Assembly: GCA_028693085.1 (NCBI GenBank)
Contig: JAQUWC010000008.1
Location: 1 to 46,117 of the forward strand
Direction: 5' to 3'
Length of the DNA: 46,117 bases
Source of the DNA: UBA5266 sp002411545
Lineage (GTDB): Bacteria > Bacteroidota > Bacteroidia > Bacteroidales > WCHB1-69
Shown here: positions 6,688 to 14,954 of the stretch, piece after piece
How the letters are laid out: every line of letters starts with the position of its first letter
Position numbering within the stretch: position 1 is the first letter of the stretch
Position numbers and translations under genes: made by a program
Notes under the pieces: generated by a model
Told to the model about the DNA's origin: nothing
Databases searched by the model: none
The model's input: only the letters and a program-made list of their open reading frames with translations

Positions 6688-9399
6688 ATGGGAGAAAGCA
6701 TAATGGGAGAAATCGAAGAAACGTCAAATCAATCAATTAAACAAGAGCTGTCACCTCAAGAAGTCGAACACAACGACTTGCATAAAATTCTTCACATAAA
6801 AAGTATGTTCGAAGATTGGTTCTTAGATTATGCTTCTTATGTGAATTTAGACAGGGCTGTTCCCGACATCAACGACGGACTCAAACCGGTACAAAGACGT
6901 ATCCTGCATTCGATGTGGGAATTGGAAGACGGACGCTACAATAAAGTAGCCAATATTGTGGGCAATACCATGAAATATCATCCTCACGGTGATTCTTCCA
7001 TCAGCGAAGCCTTGGTAAACCTGGGACAAAAAGATTTATTGATTGATTGTCAAGGAAACTGGGGCAATTATCTTACCGGTGACGGAGCTGCTGCCGGACG
7101 ATACATAGAAGCACGTTTGACAAAATTTGCCCTCGAAGTTATTTTTAATCCGAAAACCACCCAATGGAAATTATCTTATGACGGTCGAAACAAAGAGCCT
7201 ATCTGTCTGCCGGTTAAATTTCCCTTGTTACTGGCACAAGGCGTTGAGGGAATTGGGGTCGGATTAGCCTCAAAAATTCTTCCTCATAATTTCAATGAAC
7301 TCATCGATGCTTCTATTGCCATCTTAGAAAACAAAGATTTTACCATTTATCCGGATTTTCCAACGGGAGGATATATTGATATAAACAACTATAACGACGG
7401 TCAGCGAGGCGGTAATGTTCGTGTACGGGCCAAAATCAGCCAACAAGACAAAAAAACATTGTTAATTACTGAAATCCCCTTTGAAACCACCACGCAAACC
7501 ATTATTGACAGCATTGCTAAAGTAGCTGAAAAGGGAAGAATCAGAATCAATAAAATTTTTGACAAAACCTCTGAAAAAGCCGAAATCGTCCTTCAACTTG
7601 CACCCAACACTTCTCCGGATCAAACCATCGATGCGCTCTATGCTTTTACCCTATGTCAGAAATCAATTTCTCCCAACACCTGTGTTATTATTGACAATAA
7701 ACCTCATTTTGTGGATGTAAAACAAATTCTACGCATCAACACACAAAATACTTTAGCTTTACTTAAACTTGAATTAGAAATTTTACTCCAAGAGTTACAT
7801 GAAAAATGGCATTGGATTTCATTGGAAAAAATATTTTTTGAGAAAAAAATATACAAAGAATTGGAAAAGGACCAAGCCAGTTTCGACATTCAAATCGACG
7901 ATATTGAAAAGGCATTCAATCCATATCGTTCGCATTTTAAAAGAGAAATAACCCGCCAGGATATACTTAAACTCACGGAAAAACCCGTACGAAAAATATC
8001 GAAATTCGATATTAAAGAAGCAGAAAAACAAATTGAAAGTATAGAAATCGATATAGATGAAATCACCAATAATTTAAATCACATTGTTGATTTTACCATC
8101 AATTATTTCCGTCATATCAAGAAGAAATACGGTGTAGGTCGGGAACGACGTACGGAGATTCGTAATTTTGATACCATCGATGTAGCCAATGTGGCGGTGG
8201 CCAATCAAAAATTGTATATGAATCGCAAAGAAGGATTTATAGGAACATCATTGAAAAAAGATGAATATGTATGCGATTGTTCCGATGTAGATGAAATCAT
8301 TGTTTTTCGTGAAAACGGAAGTTTTTCCGTGGTAAAAGTGGCTGAAAAATGTTTTGTAGGAGAAAATATCCTCTATGCGGATGTATTTTTTCGCAACGAC
8401 GAACGAACAATATACAATATGGTTTATTCCAATGGGCCTTTGGGCCATGCTTTTATAAAACGTTTTGCCATTGGAGGCATAACACGCGACAAAGAATACG
8501 AGTTAACGCAAGGTACTAAAAACTCAAAGGTGCTCTATTTCACTGCCAATAAAAACGGTGAAGCGGAAAAAGTGAAAGTATACTTAAAACATAAACCCAA
8601 ACTTAAAAAACTTCAGTTTGAATTTGACTTCAGTACCATTGCCATCAAAGGAAGAAACAGCAAAGGAAATATTCTGACCAAACATGCCGTAAAACGTATT
8701 GATTTATTGGAGAAAGGAAACTCTACCCTCAATGCATTAAACATTTGGTACGATGCTTCGGTCAATAAATTAAATACCGACAACCGCGGCATAGATATTG
8801 GAAAATTTGAAGCCGACGATAAAATCATTGCCATTTATAAAGCGGGTTATTACAAAATTACCGGTTTTGATATTTCCACACATTTTGATGATGATTTATT
8901 ACATATCGAAAAACTACATCCTCAAAAACCCATTACCGTTATTTATTACGATAAAAAACAAGACAAACATTTCATACGTCGATCACTACCGGAAATCAGC
9001 GATAAAAAAATAGATTTATTGGCCGGCAACGACAAAGCAAAACTGGTATATATTAGTTTCGATTATTTACCGCAACTGGAGATAAGTTATTCGGAAAAAA
9101 ATAGCAAAGAAAAAAAGGTGGAAATCATTAATGTCGCCGAGTTTATAGATATCATGAAAATAAAAGCCAAGGGCAAACGGATTCCTTTTGCAAATATACT
9201 TGCTTTTACTCCTCTGGACCCTCTCCCCTATGAACCAGCTGAAGAAGACGATATAAACGATGAGGAGGATGCATATGAAGAGGAGAATGGGGAGAATGAA
9301 ATGGAAAACAATACGGAGGACCATCAAAGCGACTCACAAACCAAAGCGAATGAACATAGCGACGACAAGGATTCCGGTATACAAATGACCTTGTTTTAA
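6688..9399 (+). CDS. parC: DNA topoisomerase IV subunit A (903 aa)
   Basis: Type IIA topoisomerase subunit that breaks and rejoins DNA to decatenate chromosomes. The breakage-reunion core opens with the conserved YVNLDRAVPDINDGLKPVQRRILHSM, NIVGNTMKYHPHGDSSISEAL and GDGAAAGRYIEARL, where Tyr139 is the active-site tyrosine. A degenerate C-terminal DNA-wrapping region follows at about 500-840. GyrA is less likely because no GyrA box is evident and the core resembles the Bacteroidetes ParC form. The last 60 residues are acidic and low-complexity and end in QMTLF, which resembles a sliding-clamp-binding peptide. parE is not adjacent. A second ATG at 6703 is the alternative start. Confidence 0.9.
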   Translation: MGESIMGEIEETSNQSIKQELSPQEVEHNDLHKILHIKSMFEDWFLDYASYVNLDRAVPDINDGLKPVQRRILHSMWELEDGRYNKVANIVGNTMKYHPHGDSSISEALVNLGQKDLLIDCQGNWGNYLTGDGAAAGRYIEARLTKFALEVIFNPKTTQWKLSYDGRNKEPICLPVKFPLLLAQGVEGIGVGLASKILPHNFNELIDASIAILENKDFTIYPDFPTGGYIDINNYNDGQRGGNVRVRAKISQQDKKTLLITEIPFETTTQTIIDSIAKVAEKGRIRINKIFDKTSEKAEIVLQLAPNTSPDQTIDALYAFTLCQKSISPNTCVIIDNKPHFVDVKQILRINTQNTLALLKLELEILLQELHEKWHWISLEKIFFEKKIYKELEKDQASFDIQIDDIEKAFNPYRSHFKREITRQDILKLTEKPVRKISKFDIKEAEKQIESIEIDIDEITNNLNHIVDFTINYFRHIKKKYGVGRERRTEIRNFDTIDVANVAVANQKLYMNRKEGFIGTSLKKDEYVCDCSDVDEIIVFRENGSFSVVKVAEKCFVGENILYADVFFRNDERTIYNMVYSNGPLGHAFIKRFAIGGITRDKEYELTQGTKNSKVLYFTANKNGEAEKVKVYLKHKPKLKKLQFEFDFSTIAIKGRNSKGNILTKHAVKRIDLLEKGNSTLNALNIWYDASVNKLNTDNRGIDIGKFEADDKIIAIYKAGYYKITGFDISTHFDDDLLHIEKLHPQKPITVIYYDKKQDKHFIRRSLPEISDKKIDLLAGNDKAKLVYISFDYLPQLEISYSEKNSKEKKVEIINVAEFIDIMKIKAKGKRIPFANILAFTPLDPLPYEPAEEDDINDEEDAYEEENGENEMENNTEDHQSDSQTKANEHSDDKDSGIQMTLF

Positions 9400-9432
9400 G
9401 CATACTATATATTAATTAAAAACTATGACAAC

Positions 9433-10401
9433 ATGCTGGGGAAAAGACTATGGATTTTACTATGTCAATGGGTGGATTTAACGCATAGCGAACGAAGAGG
9501 ATTCTTGATTTTATTCACAATTTTTTTTATAATTATCGCTGTTAGAATTAGTAGTAAATTTATTTTTTCTACATCCTCCCTACAAAACATCACTGAAGAA
9601 GAAAAAATAATGATTCAATCTTTCTATGAACGACAAAAGCAACTAAGCGATTCCTTTCAAAAGGCATCGATGCATACAACTTATCAACAAAATTTTAATT
9701 TTTACAATGTTAATCAATCCGTTGCAGAACAAATACTAAAGCCCTTCCCTTTTAATCCCAACCAACTACCGATAGAAAGCTGGAAAAAAATAGGGCTTAC
9801 GGATCAACAAATAAAAAACATTAAAAATTATGAAGCAAAGGGAGGCGTTTTTCGTACCAAAGAAGACCTAAGAAAAATGTATTCCATTTCGGAAGCTACT
9901 TATAACATATTAGAACCTTATATTATTATTCCTACGGAAACAGGCATACGAAATAGTCAAAATCATCATACGGTTAGTGCTAAGCACAGTCGTTCACCGT
10001 CCCTCCCTAAGATGGAAATAAACCAAGCGGACAGTTTTGATTTGATGAAAATCCCCGGAATAGGCTCCAAAACGGCACATCACATCCTTCTTTATCGTAA
10101 GCGTTTGGGCGGTTTTAGTAGGCTCGAGCAGTTACTGGAAGTGTATTCCATTGATAGCAATCGCTATCATCATATCAAACAATACCTATGTGTAGATTGC
10201 AATGCCATTGAAAAAATAAATATCAATACCGCAAGTCTAAAAGAATTAATAAAGCATCCTTATATTGATTATTATCTGGCAAAAACCATCTGTATGTGTC
10301 GCGAAAAACAAGGCCCTTATGTTTCACTCGACGACATGAAAAATCAAACCAAATTATATGAAACTTTGTTTGAAAAAATAAAACCCTATTTAACACTCTA
10401 A
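9433..10401 (+). CDS. Helix-hairpin-helix (ComEA-like) membrane-anchored protein (322 aa)
   Basis: One N-terminal membrane segment at residues about 18-40 (GFLILFTIFFIIIAVRISS) is followed by three helix-hairpin-helix modules. The middle one, EINQADSFDLMKIPGIGSKTAHHILLYRKRLGGF, is a full ComEA-type repeat; the first (IGLTDQQIKNIKNYEAKGGVF) and third (ININTASLKELIKHPYIDYYLA) are weaker. ComEA-type HhH repeats bind double-stranded DNA without sequence preference. Competence is not implied, since proteins of this type are near-universal in Bacteroidetes. The gene starts 33 bp after parC, and its stop lies 3 bp before the GSCFA gene, so parC-HhH-GSCFA may be one transcript. Confidence 0.85.
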   Translation: MLGKRLWILLCQWVDLTHSERRGFLILFTIFFIIIAVRISSKFIFSTSSLQNITEEEKIMIQSFYERQKQLSDSFQKASMHTTYQQNFNFYNVNQSVAEQILKPFPFNPNQLPIESWKKIGLTDQQIKNIKNYEAKGGVFRTKEDLRKMYSISEATYNILEPYIIIPTETGIRNSQNHHTVSAKHSRSPSLPKMEINQADSFDLMKIPGIGSKTAHHILLYRKRLGGFSRLEQLLEVYSIDSNRYHHIKQYLCVDCNAIEKININTASLKELIKHPYIDYYLAKTICMCREKQGPYVSLDDMKNQTKLYETLFEKIKPYLTL

Positions 10402-10404
10402 CGC

Positions 10405-11391
10405 ATGAAAACACTTTCTTTTCGTACGGAAATACAAGACATAGAATATCCTATTACCATTAATCACAGCCATACATTAATGTTAATAGGATCTTGCTTT
10501 GTGGAAAATATAAGCGAAAAACTTGCCCTCCATAAATTTAGAATATCCACAAATCCATTTGGAATTTTATTTAATCCTGCTTCTATTGCTCAGTGTATTA
10601 ATGATTTAATTTATAAAGATGCCTTTACGGAACAGGAACTATTTTATTATAACGAAACATGGAACAGTTTCAAACATCACAGTCAATTTTCTAATCCGGA
10701 TAAAGAAAAATGTTTAGCCCATATCAATGCTACACTACAAGCCCATAAATCATACATAAAAAACACACATTTTCTTTTAATCACCTTAGGATCAAGCATT
10801 GCCTATAGACAGCTAACAAATGGTGAAATTGTTGCTAATTGTCATAAACTTCCGGCGGCTCATTTTCAAAAAATTTTTTTATCTGCCGACGAAAGTACTC
10901 AAGCATTGCAGGATAGTATTGCAAATCTTAAAAGCATTAATCCTTCCGTACATATTATTTTCACCTTGAGTCCGGTTAGGTATATAAAAGATAATTTTAT
11001 GGAAAACAGCCTCAGCAAAGCTCATCTACGCATCGCTATAGATAAATTATGTCATTCATTTTCGAATGTATATTATTTTCCCGCCTATGAGATTATGCTT
11101 GACGATTTAAGAGATTATCGTTTTTACGATACAGATAAAATCCATCCTTCTGATATTGCAATTGATTATATTTGGCAATTTTTTGAAAACTCATGGATGA
11201 ATGCGGAAACAAAAGATGTCAATGTTTGCCTAAACGATATTCACAATGCGTATATGCATAGGCCTAATAATCTGCATTCTGAAGCCCATATCAAATTTAA
11301 AGAAACACAATTAGCAAAAATCAACGATTTAATGAAGAAGTCCCCTTATCTTGATTTTACCAAAGAAATAAATTATTTTTCTACAAAATAA
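10405..11391 (+). CDS. GSCFA family protein (328 aa)
   Basis: Named after the block near the N-terminus, here MLIGSCFVENISEKL, followed by the family run FRISTNPFGILFNPASI. Further blocks, LLITLGSSIAYR and YDTDKIHPSDIAIDYIW, correspond to the SGNH-hydrolase-like layout of the family (nucleophile block GSCF, late Asp/His block). The family is related to SGNH/PC-esterases, so acting on an acyl or glycan substrate is plausible, but no substrate is known to me. There is no signal peptide. It starts 3 bp after the HhH gene. Confidence 0.88.
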   Translation: MKTLSFRTEIQDIEYPITINHSHTLMLIGSCFVENISEKLALHKFRISTNPFGILFNPASIAQCINDLIYKDAFTEQELFYYNETWNSFKHHSQFSNPDKEKCLAHINATLQAHKSYIKNTHFLLITLGSSIAYRQLTNGEIVANCHKLPAAHFQKIFLSADESTQALQDSIANLKSINPSVHIIFTLSPVRYIKDNFMENSLSKAHLRIAIDKLCHSFSNVYYFPAYEIMLDDLRDYRFYDTDKIHPSDIAIDYIWQFFENSWMNAETKDVNVCLNDIHNAYMHRPNNLHSEAHIKFKETQLAKINDLMKKSPYLDFTKEINYFSTK

Positions 11392-11466
11392 CATAGTTTA
11401 TCACAATACTCACTATATTCTTAGCGTTTATTTAGGAATTAAATTAAATAAATAATTAAAATATTA

Positions 11467-11952
11467 ATGAAGATGAAAAAAATTGCCTTAGCATTAGCGA
11501 CTTTAAGTTTTATTTTTGCATCGTGTAACAATCCGAAAGAATCAGCAGCTGTTGAAGAAACACCGGCTCAACAGGAATGCCAACATAAAAAAGATGGCGA
11601 GAACAAACACTGTAAAGAAATGACCGAAGAACAAAAAGCCAGGTGTGAAGTCTGGAAAAATTGGGAAGAACAAACTCCTGAGAAAAAAGCTGAAATGATT
11701 GCCGAAAGAAAAGCTTGCATTGATAAAAAAATCGCCGATCAAGAAACCAGAGCAGCTGAAATGAAAGCTAAAAGAGAAGAGTTTAAAACCAAATGGGCTA
11801 ATTTTGATAAATTAGATATGGAAGCTCAAAAAGCACTTATTGATGAATTTACTTCATGCCATAAAAAGTGTCACGGCGATAAAAAACACGAATGTACTCA
11901 TGAAAAAAGCGATTGCAAACAAAAGAAAAGTGATTGCGAAAAAGCTAAATAA
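11467..11952 (+). CDS. Cys/His/Lys-rich putative lipoprotein (161 aa)
   Basis: No family recognised. The N-terminus is a lipoprotein signal (KMKKIALALATLSFIFASC, Cys20 as likely lipid anchor). The mature part is very hydrophilic and helical, rich in Lys and Glu, with nine further Cys and six His, several as paired motifs: CHKKCHG, HECTHE and the tandem EKSDCKQKKSDCEK at the C-terminus. The helical middle (MTEEQKARCEVW, then PEKKAEMIAERKACIDKK) loosely recalls Spy/CpxP-type periplasmic proteins. Metal or redox sensing in the periplasm is a reasonable guess, but inference only. It is followed by a strong bidirectional terminator. Confidence 0.75.
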   Translation: MKMKKIALALATLSFIFASCNNPKESAAVEETPAQQECQHKKDGENKHCKEMTEEQKARCEVWKNWEEQTPEKKAEMIAERKACIDKKIADQETRAAEMKAKREEFKTKWANFDKLDMEAQKALIDEFTSCHKKCHGDKKHECTHEKSDCKQKKSDCEKAK

Positions 11953-11972
11953 TGCTACATTTTTAAATTGAT

Positions 11973-12007
11973 AAAAAAATCGTCGGTTGAAGCCGACGAT
12001 TTTTTTA
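11973..12007. terminator. Bidirectional terminator between the lipoprotein and deiminase genes
   Basis: The inverted repeat TCGTCGG (arm 11980-11986, loop 11987-11992, arm 11993-11999) is flanked by seven A on one side and seven T on the other, so it works as an intrinsic terminator in both directions for the convergent genes. Confidence 0.9.
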
Positions 12008-12009
12008 TT

Positions 12010-14139
12010 TTAATGTTGTATCATTAATTTTTTTACCCTCTGATTTCCATTATTATCGGAAATTACTACATGGTATAATCCATTACTAAAAGATGATGTT
12101 TGGAGCTGAATAATAGTAATTGTATCATCTAGCTTAAAGCTATTTTCATATACCATTTGTCCCAATATATTCAGTACTTTCAGCTGTACATTAGATGAAT
12201 GTTCATTTGAAACAAGCAAATGGGTTTTATCGTTTGCAGGATTCGGATACAAATTTTCAAATACCAACGATGATGTTAAGACATTATGATAGTTTATTCC
12301 CAGAACTTGATAAATATCTTCGGGAATTTCAGCAATGGCATCTGTTCCATGATAAAACCAGTAAAAGCCTTTGGGAGCCGTAAGTGGTTTGGTAATGGTT
12401 TTTCCATTATTAGAGGTAGCCGAAATATAATATTCGATGGTATCGTGTAATACATTTGCATCACGGATTATTTCAGCGACAAAAATATTTTCATGATCGT
12501 TAATCATGGATATTTCATTCCAATTTGATTGTCCTTTCACACGCCAAAAACAACTAGCTGATTCTATGCCACTTTTATTGGTAATCGTTGCCTGAATGGG
12601 GAAAGTACCATTGTATTCATTGGCAAAACCTTGTATGGCCGGATGAAGTATACGTATGGGGTTTTCGGCAGGAATCTGTTTGGTAATACAATGAATAGCT
12701 CCTCCGGTTCCGTCAAAACCGGTATATAAAGAATCTTTATGTCCACGTATATCAATGGGAATAAGAGTATAGCCCGGAAATTGCTTTTTCATAAGATCGA
12801 TGGCTTTCAAATCCCAGGCACGTGCTCCCCAGCTATCATCCGAAAAAATAGGTTGAATGATTACATCGTTCACAAAGGTACTATTGCTGTATGTACGTGT
12901 ATATTCTACATAATCCATATTGTTTTTATACCAGGTATCATCATCTTTCTTAGGCAAAGGAATATTTCGTCCTCTATATTTTTTACCATGGTAGGAATAA
13001 AGATGCAATATAGAATCTACATTTTGCATTGAAATAGTATAATCGGTTAAATTTGATATTTCGGAGGGATATTTTGTAAACACAAAATTATTTTCATCCC
13101 ACATAGCTGCATATAAATCAATATGACCGGTGCCCCCATCGAATCGTAAAGCTTGCATAACCTCCAAATTAGTTAAGGCAAATAAATATTTTAAGGAATC
13201 ATCAATTTCCTGTACGCTAAGTTCTGATTTGCTTCGATATACAAGATTGCCTAATTCATTTATATACATTTGTCCGTAACGATCTTGGTTTTCATAATAG
13301 AGTTGATTACTCGTAAACAATGTACCGGCACCATCTACTAAGATATTTCCACCTTCGAACTCAATGCCTGTAGTATACACGGGAATATTACATGCTTGAC
13401 CAATTTTAATAGGAATAACATCATCCATGGGGCGACCTCCGTAATATTCCAAATCTAAAAAAGCAATGCTATCATCGGCACCATAATAAAAGGCATTAGG
13501 ACCGTAATCTCTAAACCAGATAGCATTGATGGTATTTACAAAAAAACGATAGTTTTGTAAGGGCATTCCCTTGTTAGTCATATATTTTTTTATGATTAAG
13601 CTATCTTCGGCATTACAAATGTTTATCCAAACTTGGGCACCCCCTTGCTGAACAGCATCGGCAATTTGGGCCATGATGACGGGTATACGGGTTGAGTTTG
13701 TCGTATCAATAATCGAAACATAGGGAACTAATTTGATTTGTTCACCTTGAAAGTAATACGCTAAAGTATCGTTTACGGGGTCAACAAAATATTGATAGGT
13801 ATCATCGACATGAAAATATTCCCAGGTAATAAGTATTGCTTGTACTTCTTCGAACTCACCGGGAAACCATCTGTTTTCAGGTAAGGAAACAGCCTTTTGT
13901 GTATTGACTTGACACATTTCATTAGCCGGTAATTGTTGCCTAAGTTTAGTGAGTTGTTCTTGGGAAGGTTTGCGTGATTTTTGTTGATAATAGGTGCGAA
14001 GTTCTTCCGAAGTTTTCTTCTTTACAAAATCCATCCCTCTCTGATGGCTTATTTCAAATATTTGCTCTGTTGTTTGAGCATGTAACAACGGCCATAAAAA
14101 CATTATTGCAGCAAAGGCTACATTATTCTTTGTAAGCAT
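12010..14139 (-). CDS. Secreted agmatine/peptidylarginine deiminase family protein with T9SS sorting domain (709 aa)
   Basis: Guanidino-group-modifying enzyme of the PAD_porph fold, which converts arginine-type guanidines to citrulline-type ureas plus ammonia. The start at 14139 gives a signal peptide (MLTKNNVAFAAIMFLWPLLHAQ); the frame is open to 14235, but that adds a non-signal leader. Catalytic landmarks are WFRDYGPN (Asp211), FEGGNILVDG, GTGHIDLY (His339, Asp341) and GGAIHCITKQIP (nucleophile Cys484). An Ig-like module follows (CFWRVKGQSNWNEI to IEYYISATSNNGK), then a type A T9SS signal (YPNPA, GLYHVVISD, KKLMI). This is the order found in P. gingivalis PPAD, although the Cys block is closer to agmatine deiminases. 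The substrate is not decidable from sequence. Confidence 0.9.
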   Translation of the reverse strand: MLTKNNVAFAAIMFLWPLLHAQTTEQIFEISHQRGMDFVKKKTSEELRTYYQQKSRKPSQEQLTKLRQQLPANEMCQVNTQKAVSLPENRWFPGEFEEVQAILITWEYFHVDDTYQYFVDPVNDTLAYYFQGEQIKLVPYVSIIDTTNSTRIPVIMAQIADAVQQGGAQVWINICNAEDSLIIKKYMTNKGMPLQNYRFFVNTINAIWFRDYGPNAFYYGADDSIAFLDLEYYGGRPMDDVIPIKIGQACNIPVYTTGIEFEGGNILVDGAGTLFTSNQLYYENQDRYGQMYINELGNLVYRSKSELSVQEIDDSLKYLFALTNLEVMQALRFDGGTGHIDLYAAMWDENNFVFTKYPSEISNLTDYTISMQNVDSILHLYSYHGKKYRGRNIPLPKKDDDTWYKNNMDYVEYTRTYSNSTFVNDVIIQPIFSDDSWGARAWDLKAIDLMKKQFPGYTLIPIDIRGHKDSLYTGFDGTGGAIHCITKQIPAENPIRILHPAIQGFANEYNGTFPIQATITNKSGIESASCFWRVKGQSNWNEISMINDHENIFVAEIIRDANVLHDTIEYYISATSNNGKTITKPLTAPKGFYWFYHGTDAIAEIPEDIYQVLGINYHNVLTSSLVFENLYPNPANDKTHLLVSNEHSSNVQLKVLNILGQMVYENSFKLDDTITIIQLQTSSFSNGLYHVVISDNNGNQRVKKLMIQH

Positions 14140-14198
14140 ATCTATTATTTTAAGTGTTTTACTATGTAATTTATCAAAAAAAGTTGATAAACTACCCT

Positions 14199-14738
14199 TT
14201 AAAATGCAAATCCAAGTTTCAGTATGATACCCCAAGGCACAATGACTTCCTTATATGTCCCTCCCGTATAATTTCCAAAATCGTCATAACGATATTGCTC
14301 CACTTCATAGGCTTGTAAAAAGACGCCGGATGAAAAAGAAAATTTTGCAGCTCTAAATCCGGTGGTAAGGCTTGAATAAATACCGAGACTTTCATAGCGA
14401 GATACTCCTCCAAAAGCTACATTAACGTGAGGTGTAAATTTTTGGTCATAATTAAAATAATAGCGATAATTTAAATACAAAGGGATATAAACAAAGGATG
14501 AAGATTGCTCTCCACCTCCTATTCCTATACCCAACCCTAAACCCATTACATGACCTCGAATGGCAATTCCATTTACGGTTGTACCTTCAAAAGAAAAATA
14601 TCGTTCGCTCGGACTACCTAAAAAACCCCACTCCGTAATATTGGCATAGTTGATATTACTTTTTTGTTCATTTTGTGCTTGTAGAAATAAAAAAGAACAA
14701 CACATTAACGTTCCTAATACTATTACTTTTATTTTCAT
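14199..14738 (-). CDS. Small outer-membrane beta-barrel-like protein (179 aa)
   Basis: A signal peptide (MKIKVIVLGTLMCCSFLFLQAQ) is followed by alternating strands with many Gly, Tyr and Phe (YIPLYLNYRYYFNYDQ, FTPHVNVAFGG, LTTGFRAAKFSFSSGVFLQAYE) and a final strand IILKLGFAF ending in Phe. The Phe C-terminus and strand pattern are typical of small outer-membrane barrels, but no specific family is claimed. It is the upstream gene of the deiminase: 59 bp separate them, containing an 8-bp inverted repeat (14170-14177/14184-14191) without a following T-run. A shared transcript from the promoter at 14809-14816 is likely. Confidence 0.8.
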   Translation of the reverse strand: MKIKVIVLGTLMCCSFLFLQAQNEQKSNINYANITEWGFLGSPSERYFSFEGTTVNGIAIRGHVMGLGLGIGIGGGEQSSSFVYIPLYLNYRYYFNYDQKFTPHVNVAFGGVSRYESLGIYSSLTTGFRAAKFSFSSGVFLQAYEVEQYRYDDFGNYTGGTYKEVIVPWGIILKLGFAF

Positions 14739-14808
14739 ATTGATTATTATTAATGATTGATTAATGTTGTTATGTATAAACTCACTTTATAACTAATATT
14801 ATTTTTTG

Positions 14809-14816
14809 CAAAATTA
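14809..14816 (-). promoter_or_regulatory. -7 promoter element TAATTTTG for the barrel-deiminase unit
   Basis: The minus strand matches TAnnTTTG, 70 bp upstream of the barrel gene start. Confidence 0.55.
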
Positions 14817-14931
14817 TATTATTTTTATTTACCACAGTCAAAAAAAATAAATTTTTATTAATGTGTTTCAAATCAATTAAATAAATTTTATTTTTGCGGA
14901 AATTTTATATTATAGTATAATAAAAATAATG

Positions 14932-14939
14932 TACTTTTG
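14932..14939 (+). promoter_or_regulatory. -7 promoter element TACTTTTG for uvrC
   Basis: Exact match to TAnnTTTG. A second match (TATTTTTG, 14889-14896) lies 35 bp further upstream and may be a tandem promoter. The position of the proximal element rules out the TTG at 14937 as start codon. Confidence 0.65.
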
Positions 14940-14954
14940 CAGAAAATTATCATT

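Noticed and set aside
6459..6740. 93-codon plus-strand open frame upstream of parC
   Set aside because: It covers the parC promoter, overlaps the parC start in another frame and has no family features; the hydrophobic stretch follows from T-rich DNA.
10405..11391. GSCFA gene as a new type of enzyme
   Set aside because: It is a known and widespread family in Bacteroidetes; nothing in this copy departs from the usual blocks.
12564..13032. Open frames antisense to or inside the deiminase gene
   Set aside because: They are shadows of a gene with clear catalytic motifs and have no independent support.
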